A stretch of 64,000 bases of DNA from CAZHEV01 sp964531335 [NCBI: uncultured bacterium] (GTDB lineage: Bacteria > Eisenbacteria > RBG-16-71-46 > CAZHEV01). The notes under the pieces were generated by a model that ran no database searches, was not told the origin of the DNA, and worked only from the letters and a program-made list of their open reading frames with translations. Numbering within the stretch: position 1 is the first letter of the stretch; every line of letters starts with the position of its first letter. The stretch is from contig CAZHEV010000007.1 in the NCBI GenBank assembly GCA_964531335.1, positions 1 through 64,000 on the forward strand, read 5' to 3'. Made by a program: the position numbers and the translations under genes. Of the stretch, positions 7,301 to 17,134 are shown one piece after another.

Positions 7301-10300
7301 ATGAGATCCGCTGGCTCCGGCGCTCGCAGCGCATCGCGGCAGCCGTGCTGCCGGCCCGCGCGGGCGCGACTTCAAGCCGCGTGGCAGCTCGCCGCGCTGC
7401 TCGTGTTCCTTTCCATGATTTCGCCCCCCGCAGGGCATTGCTCATCCTTGACCGACAGCTTCGGCTGGACCCCCGACCAGATAAGCCATGCCTCGGTGGC
7501 GGGGGCCCGAGGCCTCTCGGCGCAGGGCTGCGTCCTGCTGCCCCGCGAGGGCGGTCCCATCCTTCCGTTCAAGACTGTCCAGTATCGACTTGATCCGGGG
7601 CTCCAGGTCGGTTCCCTCAAGGTGCTCCGCGAGGAGTGGAGTCCCCTCGAGGGCGCCTTTCGGGTCGATGACTGGTCGAATGCCTCCGAGGAGTGGGGGG
7701 CGGACGAGTGGACGGGCGCGCTCCGCGCGGCTTCCGAGAAGATAGAGCCGGCCTCCTGGTATCCGTCCAGCGCCGTAGAGTACGCGGGGGGAGGGTATCT
7801 GCGAGGCCGTCGGATGGAGGGTTTCGTGGTGAACCCTATCAGGTATCGCGGTCAGGGCGGAGAGCTGGAGTATCTGAGCAGGTTGGAGATAGAGATAGAG
7901 CTGGAGCCCGGCGGGGGAAGCGGGTTGAAGGTCGGTCGCGCCGTGAGGTCGGCGGAGGACGAGGTTGACGCGCTGGTGGGCGCGCTGGTGCGCGAGGGCG
8001 TAGGTCCCGCGCACAGGGCATGGATGGAGTCCGAGGGGGTGCTGATACAGGCCGGCGCGGGCATAGAGGGCGGCTTTGTGCCTTCGCTTCTGCCGGATCT
8101 CGAGGGCAGTCCTGTCGAGTACGTGATAGTGACGAACGAGGCTATGAGCGGCGAGTTCGAGAGGTTGGCGCAGTGGAAGAGGTCCAGGGGCGTGGGGGCG
8201 GTGGTAAAGACCGTGGACTGGATAGTGGCCAACTATCCGAACGGCGTGGACCTGGCTGAGACGATAAGGTTTTTCCTTCGGGACGCGTACGAGAACTGGG
8301 GGACGCTTTGGGTCCTGCTGGGAGGCGACACGGAGGTAATCCCCATCCGGTACGCGTACAACCGCTATCGAGCCGGGGGCGACTTGGTGGCCACCGACGT
8401 TTATTATAGCTGCCTCGAGGGGAACTGGAACTATGACGGCGACGACAAATGGGGAGAGGGACGGACGAGGTTTGATCCCGGGGACAAGGCGGACCTTTAT
8501 CCGGAGCTAGCCGTAGGCAGGGCTCCGGTGAGCAACCCCGTCGAGGCGGCCGTCTTCGTGGACAAAGTGACAGGGTACGAGAAGGCCCCGCCGGTCGGCT
8601 ACCAGAACAAGGCGCTGTTTTTCGCGGAGGTGCTCTTTCCCAAGCCCTGGGACGGCGTCATAGAGCCTTACCTGGACGGGGCGGAGCTTGCGGAGAGAGT
8701 GTCCTCTTTGCTTCCGGACGGCTTCGAGGTGACGCGCCTCTACGAGAACTACACGGCCCCGGAGTACCCCGGCGCGGAACCTCTGAACAGGGACGCGGTT
8801 GTGAACGAGCTCAACGAGGGCCACGGGATCGCCCTCCACGTCGGGCATGGATTCCGCACCACCATGTCGACGGGTCCCGAGAACCTGCACAACCCGGACG
8901 CCTCCTCCCTGACAAACGGCGACAAGACGTCCATCGTACACGCCTTGAATTGCGACGCGGCGGCGGTCGACTACACCTGCATAGGCGAGACGTTCGTGCT
9001 CAACCCAAACGGCGGCGCGGTGGCCTATATCGGCGCCACACGCGTGGAGTTTCCCCAGACCGCGCGCTATTACCAGGACGAGTTCTTCAATCTGGTCTTC
9101 GGGCACGGGGTGACCGAGATCGGCAGGGCGCTCGCGTGGGCGAGACTTCCCTTCGCGCCGTCGGCACACTACGACGGCAACGGTCGCTGGTCTCAGTTCG
9201 TGCACATTCTGCTGGGCGACCCGCAGATGACCGCGTGGACCGGGGTGCCTTCGCGGCTGCAAGTTTCCGTGCCCGAGCGGATAGAGGTCGGGCAGAGCCG
9301 CTTGCAGGTTTCCGTGACGGACGCCGGCGACGGGACGCCGGTCTATGGAGCGACGGTCGTTTGTCGAAAGGAAGGCGAGGTCTACGCGGTGGGCTTCACC
9401 GATACCACGGGAGTCGGGGGCGTCGATATATCTCCCGACACGCCGGGCTCTGTCGCGGTGACGGTGAGGGGGAGAGACTATGTCCCGCTGGAAACGACCG
9501 TGCCCGTTGTCGCGGCGACGTCGGCGCACGTGTACGTGGAGGCAATGTCCGTCGATGACGGCGGTGCCGGAACGGAAGGGGACGGAGACAGGTTTCCCGA
9601 GAAGGGGGAGACCGTCGGTCTGATCCTGACTCTTGTAAACGAGGGAACCGCGGGGGCGTCCGAAATAGAGATCGCCATGGACCTGGGCGCGAGCCCTCAC
9701 CTGGAGCTGCTTACCGACACGGTGAGGGTGGAGGGCCTGGAGCCGGGATCCTCCGTCCAGGCGCCGGCTTTCAGGGCGAGGGTGTCCACCGGCGTGCAGG
9801 ACGGCCACAGGGTCTTCGGAAGCGCGAGGGTCATCACATCGGGCGGGACGACGGCGCACAGGTTCACTATGGAGATAGGCGCGCCCATTATCGACGTATA
9901 CTCCACCACCGTGGACGACGGCGCGGGGGGCGACGGCGACGGCATCGCCGAGCCCGGCGAAACGGTGGAGGTGGACGTAAGCATCCTGAACTCCGGCGGC
10001 GGATCAGGCGCATCCGTCTACGCCCTTCTTCGATCCGACACAGGCGGCGCGCAGGTCGTCGCGGATTCGGTCCACTACGGGCACGTGGAAAGCGGTACGA
10101 TAGCCCCGAGCGAAGGGTTCTCCATAAATATAGGAAGCGACCCGTCGCCCTCTTTCGTTCTCACAATCCATGACGAGTTGGGTCCTCTGATGAGAAGGGC
10201 CTTCGATCTTACGCCGCCCTCGCGGCCCGCTGGGGTCACGGGCGTGGCCGAAGAGACGTCCATACGCCTGGTCTGGGAGCCCGCTCTCGAGGAGGACCGG

Positions 10301-12568
10301 GAAGCGTACATCGTTTACAGATCGCTCGCCCAGGGCGGACCGTATTCGAGGATCACCTCCTCTTTGCTGCGCAGCTCGGCCTCCTACGAGGACCGAGGCC
10401 TCCTGCCGCTTACGGAATACTTCTATATGGTCTCCGTTCAGGACAGCTCGGGCAATGAGAGCGCCTTGTCCGCGGAGGTGCCCGTGACCACCAGCCCTCC
10501 CGCTCTGCCCGGATGGCCCCAGTCGATGGACATAGAGACATCGGGGGGAATAACCCTGGGGGACTTGGACGGAGACGGCGACCTGGAGGTCGTGGCCGCG
10601 GGTGGGGAGATCCACGCCTACCATCATGACGGCGAAGAGGTGATAGACGGAGACTCAGAGACGATCACTCACGGCGTCTTCTCATCCATAGGGGGAACGC
10701 CTTCGAAGGGCTTCTGGTGCACGCCCGCGGTCGCCGACATTGACGGCGACGGGGTGGCGGAGATAGCCGCGAACTACTGGGACGGGGGGCTTACATATCT
10801 CTGGAACGGGTCCGACGGCTCCATAGAGCCGGGCTGGCCCAAGGCGTCCTCGGAGTTCTCGTGGTCATCTCCCGCGTTCGGCGACATAGACGGCGACGGC
10901 GAGTGGGACGTCGTCACGGGCGGCGGAACGGGGGCCGTCTACGCCTGGCATCTGGACGGCACGGAGGTGGCGGACGGCGACGACAATCCGTCCACCGACG
11001 GGGTGCTCATAGATCACGGCGGCGACTTCTCCTACGGCTCGACGGCGCTCGCGGACCTGGACGGCGACGGCGCCGACGAGGTGATCTTCGCCAACCGAAA
11101 CGGACAGCTCTACGCGGTCCGCGGCGACGGCTCGATCTTCCCGGGTTTTCCCTACAACACGGGGATTGCGATATCCAGCACGCCGTCGGTCGCGGACATC
11201 GACGAGGACGGGCAGCCGGAGATAGTGCTTGCGATCGGGGCGGCGCCCCCGGACGCAAGGAGCAGGCTCGAGGCGATCGACGTGTTTCCATCGGTGGGGA
11301 GGAAGTGGAAGGTGGACATAATCTTCAGCCAGGACGTCAACTCGTCGCCGGCGATAGGTGATCTGGACGGAGACGGCGCTCCGGACGTGGTGGTCGGAAG
11401 CGGCAACGGGATGGTCTGGGCGCTCCACGGCGCAGACGGAACCCCCCTGGCCGGATGGCCGGTCGATACCGGGGGCGCCATAAGGGGAAGCGCCTGCCTC
11501 GCCGACGTAAACGGCGACGCTTACCCGGAGGTCCTTATCGGAGACGAGGAAAGCCTTCTGCACTGCCTGGACGGAAACGGCGCCGGCCTGGCCGGCTTCC
11601 CCATAAGGGTGACCGGCGTGATAAGGGCCGCGCCTGCGGTGTGGGACGTGAACGACGACGGCCTGGTGGATATCTTATGCCAGGCCATGGACAAGACGGT
11701 GTACGGCTGGTCTTATGAGGGCGCGTTCGATCCGGCTACGGCGAGCGTGCCGTGGCCGACGTTCCTGCACGATCCGCGGAACACGTCATATCCGGGGACC
11801 GACATCTCCTACCCGACGAGGGTCGCCGACTGGGATATTCGGGTGGATGAAGGAGTAGCGGCAATGTCCTGGCGTCCGGTGGGCTGGGACGGCTCGGGCC
11901 GATGGGACGTTTATAGGACCGTCGGAGAAGGTGTCGCGCCCGGGGCCGATGAGGCGGACGGCGAGGTCAACGGCGCCGCGGTTGCGGCAGGCGCGCATGA
12001 CGGGGGCGCAGGCGGGGACGGCGCCGGGGAACGTGCGGGCGCCCGGTCCGCAGAGGTCGGTACCTCCGTCAAGAGCGGCCCCGCGTTGCTCGAAGGATAT
12101 ATGCATATCACCCATCTCGGCGTTCTCTCGGTCGCCGGTTCATCCGAGCTCACATTCCGTGATCCCACGCCGGGCGCGGGCAAGGTCTCCTATGTCCTGG
12201 CGCTTGTAAAAGACAAGGGCACCACTCAGCTTTTCGGCCCGAGGTCCGTCCGGTTGGAGGGAGAGCCCGTCGTGCCCCGGCCGCGGCTGCTCTGGGTCAA
12301 GCCCAATCCGTTCTCAGAGGCGGCCGAGCTCACGCTCTTTTTGCCCGGGGAGGCGGGCCGTGGCGCCGGGGAAGTCACTTTTCGCGTCTTCGACGCGGCC
12401 GGGCGCATGGTAGCGCGGAGGTCGTGGAGGGACCTCGCCCCCGGAGTGCACGGGCTCGAGTGGGACGGGACCGGGAGCCGGGGCGAGCGCCTGGGCGCGG
12501 GCGTATACTTCTATCTCCTAGAGGCGGGGACCGAGAAGATCGCCGGGAAGCTCATGCTCGTCCGGTAG
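7301..12568 (+). CDS. Gingipain-like (C25) cysteine protease with FG-GAP repeats and FlgD-like C-terminus
   Basis: A 1755-residue secreted protein. After a signal peptide (about 1-48) comes a propeptide region, then a C25-type catalytic domain with the His in IALHVGHGFR (about residue 512) and the candidate nucleophile Cys in HALNCDAAAVDY (about 549), followed by GGAVAYIGATR. Ig-like domains follow (about 650-970), then a fibronectin III-like unit (about 975-1065) and a run of FG-GAP/VCBS-type units with LGDLDGDGDLEVV-like calcium loops (about 1075-1480). A Gly/Ala/Asp-rich segment (about 1543-1590) interrupts the region before the FlgD-like end (VTFRVFDAAGRMVARRSW to KLMLVR). The start has AAGGAG 7 bases upstream. 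It is probably exported through the outer membrane and digests external protein; the beta-propeller part may bind substrate or surface. Confidence 0.88.
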   Translation: MRSAGSGARSASRQPCCRPARARLQAAWQLAALLVFLSMISPPAGHCSSLTDSFGWTPDQISHASVAGARGLSAQGCVLLPREGGPILPFKTVQYRLDPGLQVGSLKVLREEWSPLEGAFRVDDWSNASEEWGADEWTGALRAASEKIEPASWYPSSAVEYAGGGYLRGRRMEGFVVNPIRYRGQGGELEYLSRLEIEIELEPGGGSGLKVGRAVRSAEDEVDALVGALVREGVGPAHRAWMESEGVLIQAGAGIEGGFVPSLLPDLEGSPVEYVIVTNEAMSGEFERLAQWKRSRGVGAVVKTVDWIVANYPNGVDLAETIRFFLRDAYENWGTLWVLLGGDTEVIPIRYAYNRYRAGGDLVATDVYYSCLEGNWNYDGDDKWGEGRTRFDPGDKADLYPELAVGRAPVSNPVEAAVFVDKVTGYEKAPPVGYQNKALFFAEVLFPKPWDGVIEPYLDGAELAERVSSLLPDGFEVTRLYENYTAPEYPGAEPLNRDAVVNELNEGHGIALHVGHGFRTTMSTGPENLHNPDASSLTNGDKTSIVHALNCDAAAVDYTCIGETFVLNPNGGAVAYIGATRVEFPQTARYYQDEFFNLVFGHGVTEIGRALAWARLPFAPSAHYDGNGRWSQFVHILLGDPQMTAWTGVPSRLQVSVPERIEVGQSRLQVSVTDAGDGTPVYGATVVCRKEGEVYAVGFTDTTGVGGVDISPDTPGSVAVTVRGRDYVPLETTVPVVAATSAHVYVEAMSVDDGGAGTEGDGDRFPEKGETVGLILTLVNEGTAGASEIEIAMDLGASPHLELLTDTVRVEGLEPGSSVQAPAFRARVSTGVQDGHRVFGSARVITSGGTTAHRFTMEIGAPIIDVYSTTVDDGAGGDGDGIAEPGETVEVDVSILNSGGGSGASVYALLRSDTGGAQVVADSVHYGHVESGTIAPSEGFSINIGSDPSPSFVLTIHDELGPLMRRAFDLTPPSRPAGVTGVAEETSIRLVWEPALEEDREAYIVYRSLAQGGPYSRITSSLLRSSASYEDRGLLPLTEYFYMVSVQDSSGNESALSAEVPVTTSPPALPGWPQSMDIETSGGITLGDLDGDGDLEVVAAGGEIHAYHHDGEEVIDGDSETITHGVFSSIGGTPSKGFWCTPAVADIDGDGVAEIAANYWDGGLTYLWNGSDGSIEPGWPKASSEFSWSSPAFGDIDGDGEWDVVTGGGTGAVYAWHLDGTEVADGDDNPSTDGVLIDHGGDFSYGSTALADLDGDGADEVIFANRNGQLYAVRGDGSIFPGFPYNTGIAISSTPSVADIDEDGQPEIVLAIGAAPPDARSRLEAIDVFPSVGRKWKVDIIFSQDVNSSPAIGDLDGDGAPDVVVGSGNGMVWALHGADGTPLAGWPVDTGGAIRGSACLADVNGDAYPEVLIGDEESLLHCLDGNGAGLAGFPIRVTGVIRAAPAVWDVNDDGLVDILCQAMDKTVYGWSYEGAFDPATASVPWPTFLHDPRNTSYPGTDISYPTRVADWDIRVDEGVAAMSWRPVGWDGSGRWDVYRTVGEGVAPGADEADGEVNGAAVAAGAHDGGAGGDGAGERAGARSAEVGTSVKSGPALLEGYMHITHLGVLSVAGSSELTFRDPTPGAGKVSYVLALVKDKGTTQLFGPRSVRLEGEPVVPRPRLLWVKPNPFSEAAELTLFLPGEAGRGAGEVTFRVFDAAGRMVARRSWRDLAPGVHGLEWDGTGSRGERLGAGVYFYLLEAGTEKIAGKLMLVR

Positions 12569-12621
12569 CTCCGCTTATCGGCCTGCCGCATTCACCGGCC
12601 CTTGTGCCGCCGGTGCGAGGC

Positions 12622-12963
12622 TTACCGGTAAAGACTTAGAAGCTTTCCCCATGTCAATCGCTCCGCCGGCAGAGGATGCCCTGCCCCCAGCCATGGCTCG
12701 GGTGTCCAGTCGGTCGGGCCGTCCTCCACGCGCCATATCTTGTATGTGACCTCGCCTGGGTCTCCGCTTGTGGAATCGGGCGCGAAGTAGAACCTGGCAA
12801 ACGAGTGCGCCCGGAGAAGCCCCTCCCTGACCGTAACCTTGATCCCCAGATACGCCCGGCCCTGCAGAGTCCCGCTCGGCGCGTTCTGAAGATTGGCCGG
12901 AGCGAAGCCGGCTTGTGGCTCGGCGAGCGCCTCGGCGTCCGGCTCAAGCAACCTCCTCGTCAC
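12622..12963 (-). CDS. Possible small hypothetical protein
   Basis: A 113-codon frame from a GTG on the minus strand, in the 600-base gap between the protease gene and gltX. Part of it (GRAYLGIKVTVREGLL, later VTYKIWRVEDG) has a protein-like pattern, but there is no ribosome-binding site and the upstream sequence in the same frame is only a shadow of high G+C. It could be a degraded gene. The rest of this gap (12569-12621 and 12964-13102) shows nothing else I can name. Confidence 0.28.
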   Translation of the reverse strand: MTRRLLEPDAEALAEPQAGFAPANLQNAPSGTLQGRAYLGIKVTVREGLLRAHSFARFYFAPDSTSGDPGEVTYKIWRVEDGPTDWTPEPWLGAGHPLPAERLTWGKLLSLYR

Positions 12964-13102
12964 AGTATGGCAGCGCCGGCAGCCCGGGTGGTTTCGGCGG
13001 GTCGGTGCGCACAGGCCGGCCGGTCGCGCCCACCCGGTGGCGCCTTGGTCCCCCGGGTAGCCGAAAGGGGCCGGGCGGCGCTTCGGAAAGCGACGCGACT
13101 CA

Positions 13103-13131
13103 TTGCGGCTACCCGCCGCCCCTGCTATAAT
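13103..13131 (+). promoter_or_regulatory. Promoter for gltX
   Basis: TTGCGG (13103-13108), 17 bases, then TATAAT (13126-13131) preceded by TGC. Transcription would begin near 13138, about 28 bases before the gltX ATG. Confidence 0.65.
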
Positions 13132-13165
13132 CGCCGGAAACCCTCGTAACGAAAGGAATTGGCAG

Positions 13166-14638
13166 ATGCCTTCGACTTCCGAGACAAAAGTGCGGTTCGC
13201 GCCCAGCCCCACGGGATACCTCCACGTCGGCGGGGCCAGGACCGTGCTTTTCAACTGGCTATACGCCAGAAAGACCGGCGGCAGGCTCGTCCTTCGCATA
13301 GAGGACACCGACCGCGCGCGCCACGTGGAGGGGGCGGCGGCCAAGGTGGTGGAGGACCTCAGGTGGCTGGGTATCGACTGGGACGAGGGCTTCGACGCGG
13401 GAGGGCCGGACGGGCCCTACCGCCAGTCAGAGCGGCTTCACATATATCGCAAGCACGTGGATATGCTCCTCGAGGCAGAAAAGGCCTACTACGCCTTCGA
13501 CACGGTCGAGGATCTCGAGTCGATGAGGGCGCGGGCCAAGTCCGAGAAGAAGCCGCTCCTCTACCGGCGGCCCGAGACCACGCCGGCAGATCCGGCCGCC
13601 GCGAAGAAGGCCCGCGAGGACGGGCGCCCGGTCGTCGTGAGATTCAAGGTGCCGGGCAGGGAGGTAAGGGTAAACGACGAGGTCTTCGGCGAGGTCAAGG
13701 TAGCGCCCTCCGAGCAGGACGACTTCATTATACTTAAAGACGACGGCTATCCCACGTACCATCTGGCCAACGTCGTGGACGACTCATTCATGGGAGTGAC
13801 TCTCGTGATGCGCGGGCAGGAGTTTCTGGGCCAGACCTGGAGACAGAGCCTTCTGCGCGAGGCGCTGGGCATGCCGGAGCCCTCTTACGCGCACCTGCCT
13901 CTCATCCTCGACATGAAGGGGCGCAAGCTCTCGAAGCGCGAAGGTGACGTTGAGGTGCATTCATTCCGAGCGGCGGGCTATCTCCCGGAGGCCTTCGTGA
14001 ACTTCATCGCCCTGCTCGGTTGGAGCCCGGGGGGCGACAGGGAGAAGATGAGCGCGGAGGAGCTGATAGAATCCTTCTCACTGGACAGGCTCACCAAGGT
14101 GAACGCGAAGTTCGATACCGACAAGCTTCTTGCCTTCAACACGGATGCCGTCGCCGAGGCCGATGAGAGCAGGCTGGTGCTTTGTTTCAAGGACTACCTG
14201 TCGCTCAACCCGGGCGTGCCCATCCCCTCCGACGACAACAACCTCCTGAGGCGGCTGCTCAAGGCCAACAAAGGGTTCAGGACCTTCGCGGACATTCCGT
14301 ACAAGTCGGGCCCCCTGTTCGAGGCGGACGACGGATTAGAGTACGACGAGAAGGCCGTCGGGAAAGTGCTGGAGGGCGGCGCGGGAGCCGGATACGAGAT
14401 GCTGGAGTACCTGCGCTCGGTCCTGGCCGAGGTCGAATGGACCGAGGCGGAGCTCGAGAAGACCTTCAATGAGACATGCGCCCTCAGGGGAGTCGGCATG
14501 GGAAAGGTGGCGCAGCCGGTCCGCGTAGCGGTGGCGGGTCGTACGGTTAGCCCCGGCATCGTGGACACGCTCCTGCTTCTAGGGCGCGAATCCACGCTGG
14601 CCCGGATCGACCGCTGTCTGGAGCTGCGAAAGCGGTGA
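13166..14638 (+). CDS. gltX: Glutamate--tRNA ligase
   Basis: A 490-residue class I aminoacyl-tRNA synthetase that charges tRNA-Glu with glutamate in the cytoplasm. The HIGH-type signature is APSPTGYLHVGG (residues about 12-23) and the KMSKS-type loop is KLSKREG (about 254-260). RIEDTDRARH is the conserved segment after the Rossmann start. The C-terminal anticodon-binding part ends near residue 490, the usual GluRS length. ATG at 13166 follows AAAGGA and the promoter; the longer frame from 13103 would start inside the promoter. glnS and the tRNA genes for Gln and Glu lie next to it. Confidence 0.95.
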   Translation: MPSTSETKVRFAPSPTGYLHVGGARTVLFNWLYARKTGGRLVLRIEDTDRARHVEGAAAKVVEDLRWLGIDWDEGFDAGGPDGPYRQSERLHIYRKHVDMLLEAEKAYYAFDTVEDLESMRARAKSEKKPLLYRRPETTPADPAAAKKAREDGRPVVVRFKVPGREVRVNDEVFGEVKVAPSEQDDFIILKDDGYPTYHLANVVDDSFMGVTLVMRGQEFLGQTWRQSLLREALGMPEPSYAHLPLILDMKGRKLSKREGDVEVHSFRAAGYLPEAFVNFIALLGWSPGGDREKMSAEELIESFSLDRLTKVNAKFDTDKLLAFNTDAVAEADESRLVLCFKDYLSLNPGVPIPSDDNNLLRRLLKANKGFRTFADIPYKSGPLFEADDGLEYDEKAVGKVLEGGAGAGYEMLEYLRSVLAEVEWTEAELEKTFNETCALRGVGMGKVAQPVRVAVAGRTVSPGIVDTLLLLGRESTLARIDRCLELRKR

Positions 14639-14721
14639 AGGGAACGGCCGCCCGGGCGGCGTTCGCATTTCGCGGGCCGCGGGCTACGCTGTGGTAGGCA
14701 GTGCGAATATCGAGGTAACTC

Positions 14722-16425
14722 ATGGGAACAGAGGACAAGAGGACCGGCGCGCCCGTTGACTTCATACGGGCCATCGTCGCCGGGGACAACAGGACGGGCA
14801 AGTGGGGAGGAAAGGTGGTGACGCGCTTTCCCCCCGAGCCCAACGCCTATCTGCACATAGGCCATGCGAAGAGCATAACCTTGAACTTCGGCATCGCGGC
14901 GGAGAACGACGGCAGGTGCCACCTGCGCTTCGACGACACAAATCCGTGCAAGGAAGAGGCCGAATACATAGATTCGATAATAGAGGACGTCAGGTGGCTG
15001 GGGTGGGACTGGGGCGAGCACCTCTATTTCGCCTCGGACTACTTCGAGCAGATGTACGAGTACGCGGTGCGGCTGGTCAAGGGAGGGCTCGCTTACGTCT
15101 GCGACCTGAGCGCGGACGAGATCCGCGAGTACAGGGGGACGCTGACGGAGCCGGGCAGGGAGAGCCCTTATCGGGACAGGTCGATCGAGGAGAACCTCGA
15201 CCTGCTGGAGAGGATGAAGGCCGGGGAGTTCCCCGACGGCGCGCGGACCTTGAGGGCCAAGATCGACATGGCCTCGGGAAACCTCAACATGCGCGACCCG
15301 GTCATGTACAGGATCCTGCATGCCGTGCACCCGCATTCCGGGGACAAGTGGTGCATCTATCCGACCTACGATTGGGCTCACGGCCTGGAGGACTCGATCG
15401 AGGGCATCACGCACTCCATCTGCACCCTGGAGTTCGAGGATCACCGCCCCCTGTACGACTGGTTTCTTGATAAGCTCGGGGTCCATCATCCGCAGCAGAT
15501 CGAGTTCGCAAGGCTCAATCTGACAAATACCGTCCTGAGCAAGAGAAAGTCGCTCGAGCTCATAAAGGGGGGCTTCGTCTCCGACTGGGACGACCCCCGT
15601 ATGCCCACCATCCCGGGTCTCAGGAGGAGGGGCTATACGCCCGAGGCGATCCGGGACTTCTGCACCCGAATAGGCGTGAACAAGCGCGCGAGCGTCGTTG
15701 ACGTAAGGCTCCTCGAGCATTGCCTGCGCGAGGACCTGAACAAGAGATGCCCGCGTGTCATGGGCGTTCTAAAGCCGCTCAAGGTCGTGATAGACAACTA
15801 CCCCGACGGCGAGACCGAGGAGTTGGAGGCGATAAACAACCCGGAAGATGAAAGCGCCGGCACCCGCATGGTCCCCTTCTCGAAGGTGCTCTACATCGAG
15901 CGTGACGACTTTATGGAGGACCCGCCCAAGAAGTTCTTCCGCCTCGCTCCGGACCGGGAGGTGCGGCTGCGCTACGCCTACTACGTGAAGTGCGTGGACG
16001 TGATCAAGGACGCCTCCGGCGAGGTGATCGAGCTGCACTGCACGTACGATCCCCGGACCCGCGGCGGCGGATCGCCCGACGGCCGCAAGGTCAAGGCCAC
16101 CCTGCACTGGGTCTCGGCGCCGCACGCCGTGCCGGCGGAGGTGAGGCTGTACGACGACCTCTTCGCGAAGGAGGACCCCCTCGACGTGCCCGAGGGCCAG
16201 GACTGGAAGTCGGGGATCAACCCTGACTCCCTCCAGGTGCTGGAGGGGTGCTGTCTGGAGCCCTCGCTGGCGGGAGCGGAGCCGGGGGAGAGGTACCAGT
16301 TCGAGCGACTGGGGTACTTCTGTGTCGATAGGGACACATCCGGGGACAGGCTGGTCTTCAACAGGACAGTCACGCTCAGGGACGCCTGGGCGAAGATAGC
16401 CAAGGCCATGCAGGCCGCAGGGTAG
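14722..16425 (+). CDS. glnS: Glutamine--tRNA ligase
   Basis: A 567-residue class I synthetase charging tRNA-Gln directly. The signature [15 protein letters not shown] lies near residues 36-50 and the KMSKS-type loop VLSKRKS near 272. The GlnRS-specific two-barrel anticodon-binding region fills the C-terminal 230 residues, with [20 protein letters not shown] typical of the family. Length agrees with bacterial GlnRS. GAGGTAACTC precedes the ATG. A GC hairpin (about 14646-14661) in the 83-base gap after gltX may separate the two transcripts. The presence of glnS means that the indirect GatCAB route is not needed for tRNA-Gln here. Confidence 0.95.
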   Translation: MGTEDKRTGAPVDFIRAIVAGDNRTGKWGGKVVTRFPPEPNAYLHIGHAKSITLNFGIAAENDGRCHLRFDDTNPCKEEAEYIDSIIEDVRWLGWDWGEHLYFASDYFEQMYEYAVRLVKGGLAYVCDLSADEIREYRGTLTEPGRESPYRDRSIEENLDLLERMKAGEFPDGARTLRAKIDMASGNLNMRDPVMYRILHAVHPHSGDKWCIYPTYDWAHGLEDSIEGITHSICTLEFEDHRPLYDWFLDKLGVHHPQQIEFARLNLTNTVLSKRKSLELIKGGFVSDWDDPRMPTIPGLRRRGYTPEAIRDFCTRIGVNKRASVVDVRLLEHCLREDLNKRCPRVMGVLKPLKVVIDNYPDGETEELEAINNPEDESAGTRMVPFSKVLYIERDDFMEDPPKKFFRLAPDREVRLRYAYYVKCVDVIKDASGEVIELHCTYDPRTRGGGSPDGRKVKATLHWVSAPHAVPAEVRLYDDLFAKEDPLDVPEGQDWKSGINPDSLQVLEGCCLEPSLAGAEPGERYQFERLGYFCVDRDTSGDRLVFNRTVTLRDAWAKIAKAMQAAG

Positions 16426-16494
16426 CTGCTGTCAGGGCAGTTAGGGCTTGACGGATCGGACGGTCTTGTCCTAGTTTGACGTTCCGGAATGGGG

Positions 16495-16524
16495 TTGCCA
16501 GGCCTTGAGCTGGTGTGTTATAGT
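16495..16524 (+). promoter_or_regulatory. Promoter for the tRNA-Gln/tRNA-Glu pair
   Basis: TTGCCA (16495-16500), 18 bases, then TATAGT (16519-16524), 26 bases before the first base of tRNA-Gln. Confidence 0.5.
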
Positions 16525-16549
16525 GAGTTGCGTTGACGATCTGTGGGGT

Positions 16550-16623
16550 TGGGGAGTCGTTCAACGGTAGGACACATGGCTCTGGACCATGGAATTGGGG
16601 TTCGAATCCCTGCTCCCCAGCCA
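16550..16623 (+). tRNA. tRNA-Gln (anticodon CTG)
   Basis: A complete cloverleaf can be drawn. The acceptor stem is TGGGGAG with CTCCCCA, the anticodon stem CATGG/CCATG encloses the loop CTCTGGA (anticodon CTG), the T arm contains GGTTCGAATCC, and the 3' CCA is encoded. It lies 124 bases after glnS, next to its own synthetase gene. Confidence 0.95.
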
Positions 16624-16669
16624 TCTTAGGCCCCTTCCGGGCCCATCCAACACTGAACAAATGATTCGT

Positions 16670-16745
16670 GGCGCTATCGTCTAGGGGTTTAGGACAGGTG
16701 GTTCTCAGCCATCAGACCCGGGTTCGAATCCCGGTAGCGCTACCA
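16670..16745 (+). tRNA. tRNA-Glu (anticodon CTC)
   Basis: The acceptor stem GGCGCTA pairs with TAGCGCT (one G-T). The anticodon stem GGTGG/CCATC encloses TTCTCAG, giving anticodon CTC. The T arm contains GGGTTCGAATCCC and CCA is encoded. It sits 46 bases after tRNA-Gln and is probably cut from the same transcript. It borders a region of altered composition, so its 3' end is a possible integration site. Confidence 0.94.
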
Positions 16746-16752
16746 TCTCATG

Positions 16753-16785
16753 AGAGCCGGTGGGAGAAGGTCACCCGCCGGCTCT
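16753..16785 (+). terminator. Hairpin after the tRNA genes
   Basis: AGAGCCGGTGGG (16753-16764) pairs with CCCGCCGGCTCT (16774-16785) around a 9-base loop, starting 8 bases after tRNA-Glu. There is only a weak T tract, so it may end transcription poorly or serve in processing. Confidence 0.55.
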
Positions 16786-16935
16786 TCGTGCTCCGCGGTC
16801 GAGGCGCAATATTGGTGTTTGATTGTAACCTGTTAATATACGGCTGGGTAGCGTGATCATCTTGGGCTGATTGCCAGCTTCAGCGCGCACGTCACTGCGG
16901 TGTTCCCGGGCTTTCAAGCCTTGACCCTGCGCCGG

Positions 16936-16963
16936 TTGGCTCATATACTCTCTGCGCTATAAT
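16936..16963 (+). promoter_or_regulatory. Promoter upstream of the HD/KaiC-like region
   Basis: TTGGCT (16936-16941), 16 bases, then TATAAT (16958-16963). It would drive the small membrane protein candidate and the large ATPase gene. The stretch between the tRNA hairpin and this promoter (16786-16935) shows no gene. Confidence 0.5.
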
Positions 16964-17134
16964 GCCGACTGTCAAGCCGATCGGGAGATCCTCCACGTGC
17001 GCGCTACCTCTCGTGCGTTTCAGCCTTTGCGTTGCCTGCCGGCAGCCGAATCACGAACTGTCAAGAACACGTTTAGCCGCACCCCCATGTCGAGTCCTTT
17101 GGCCGGAAATGAGAATATGCATTTCCTCGGTGTT

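Noticed and set aside
8507-9859. 450-codon minus-strand frame within the gingipain-like gene
   Set aside because: Composition is Arg/His/Gly-heavy with no motif, and the plus strand encodes a coherent protease.
14194-15720. 508-codon minus-strand frame across gltX and glnS
   Set aside because: It spans two well-supported synthetase genes and shows no domain of its own.
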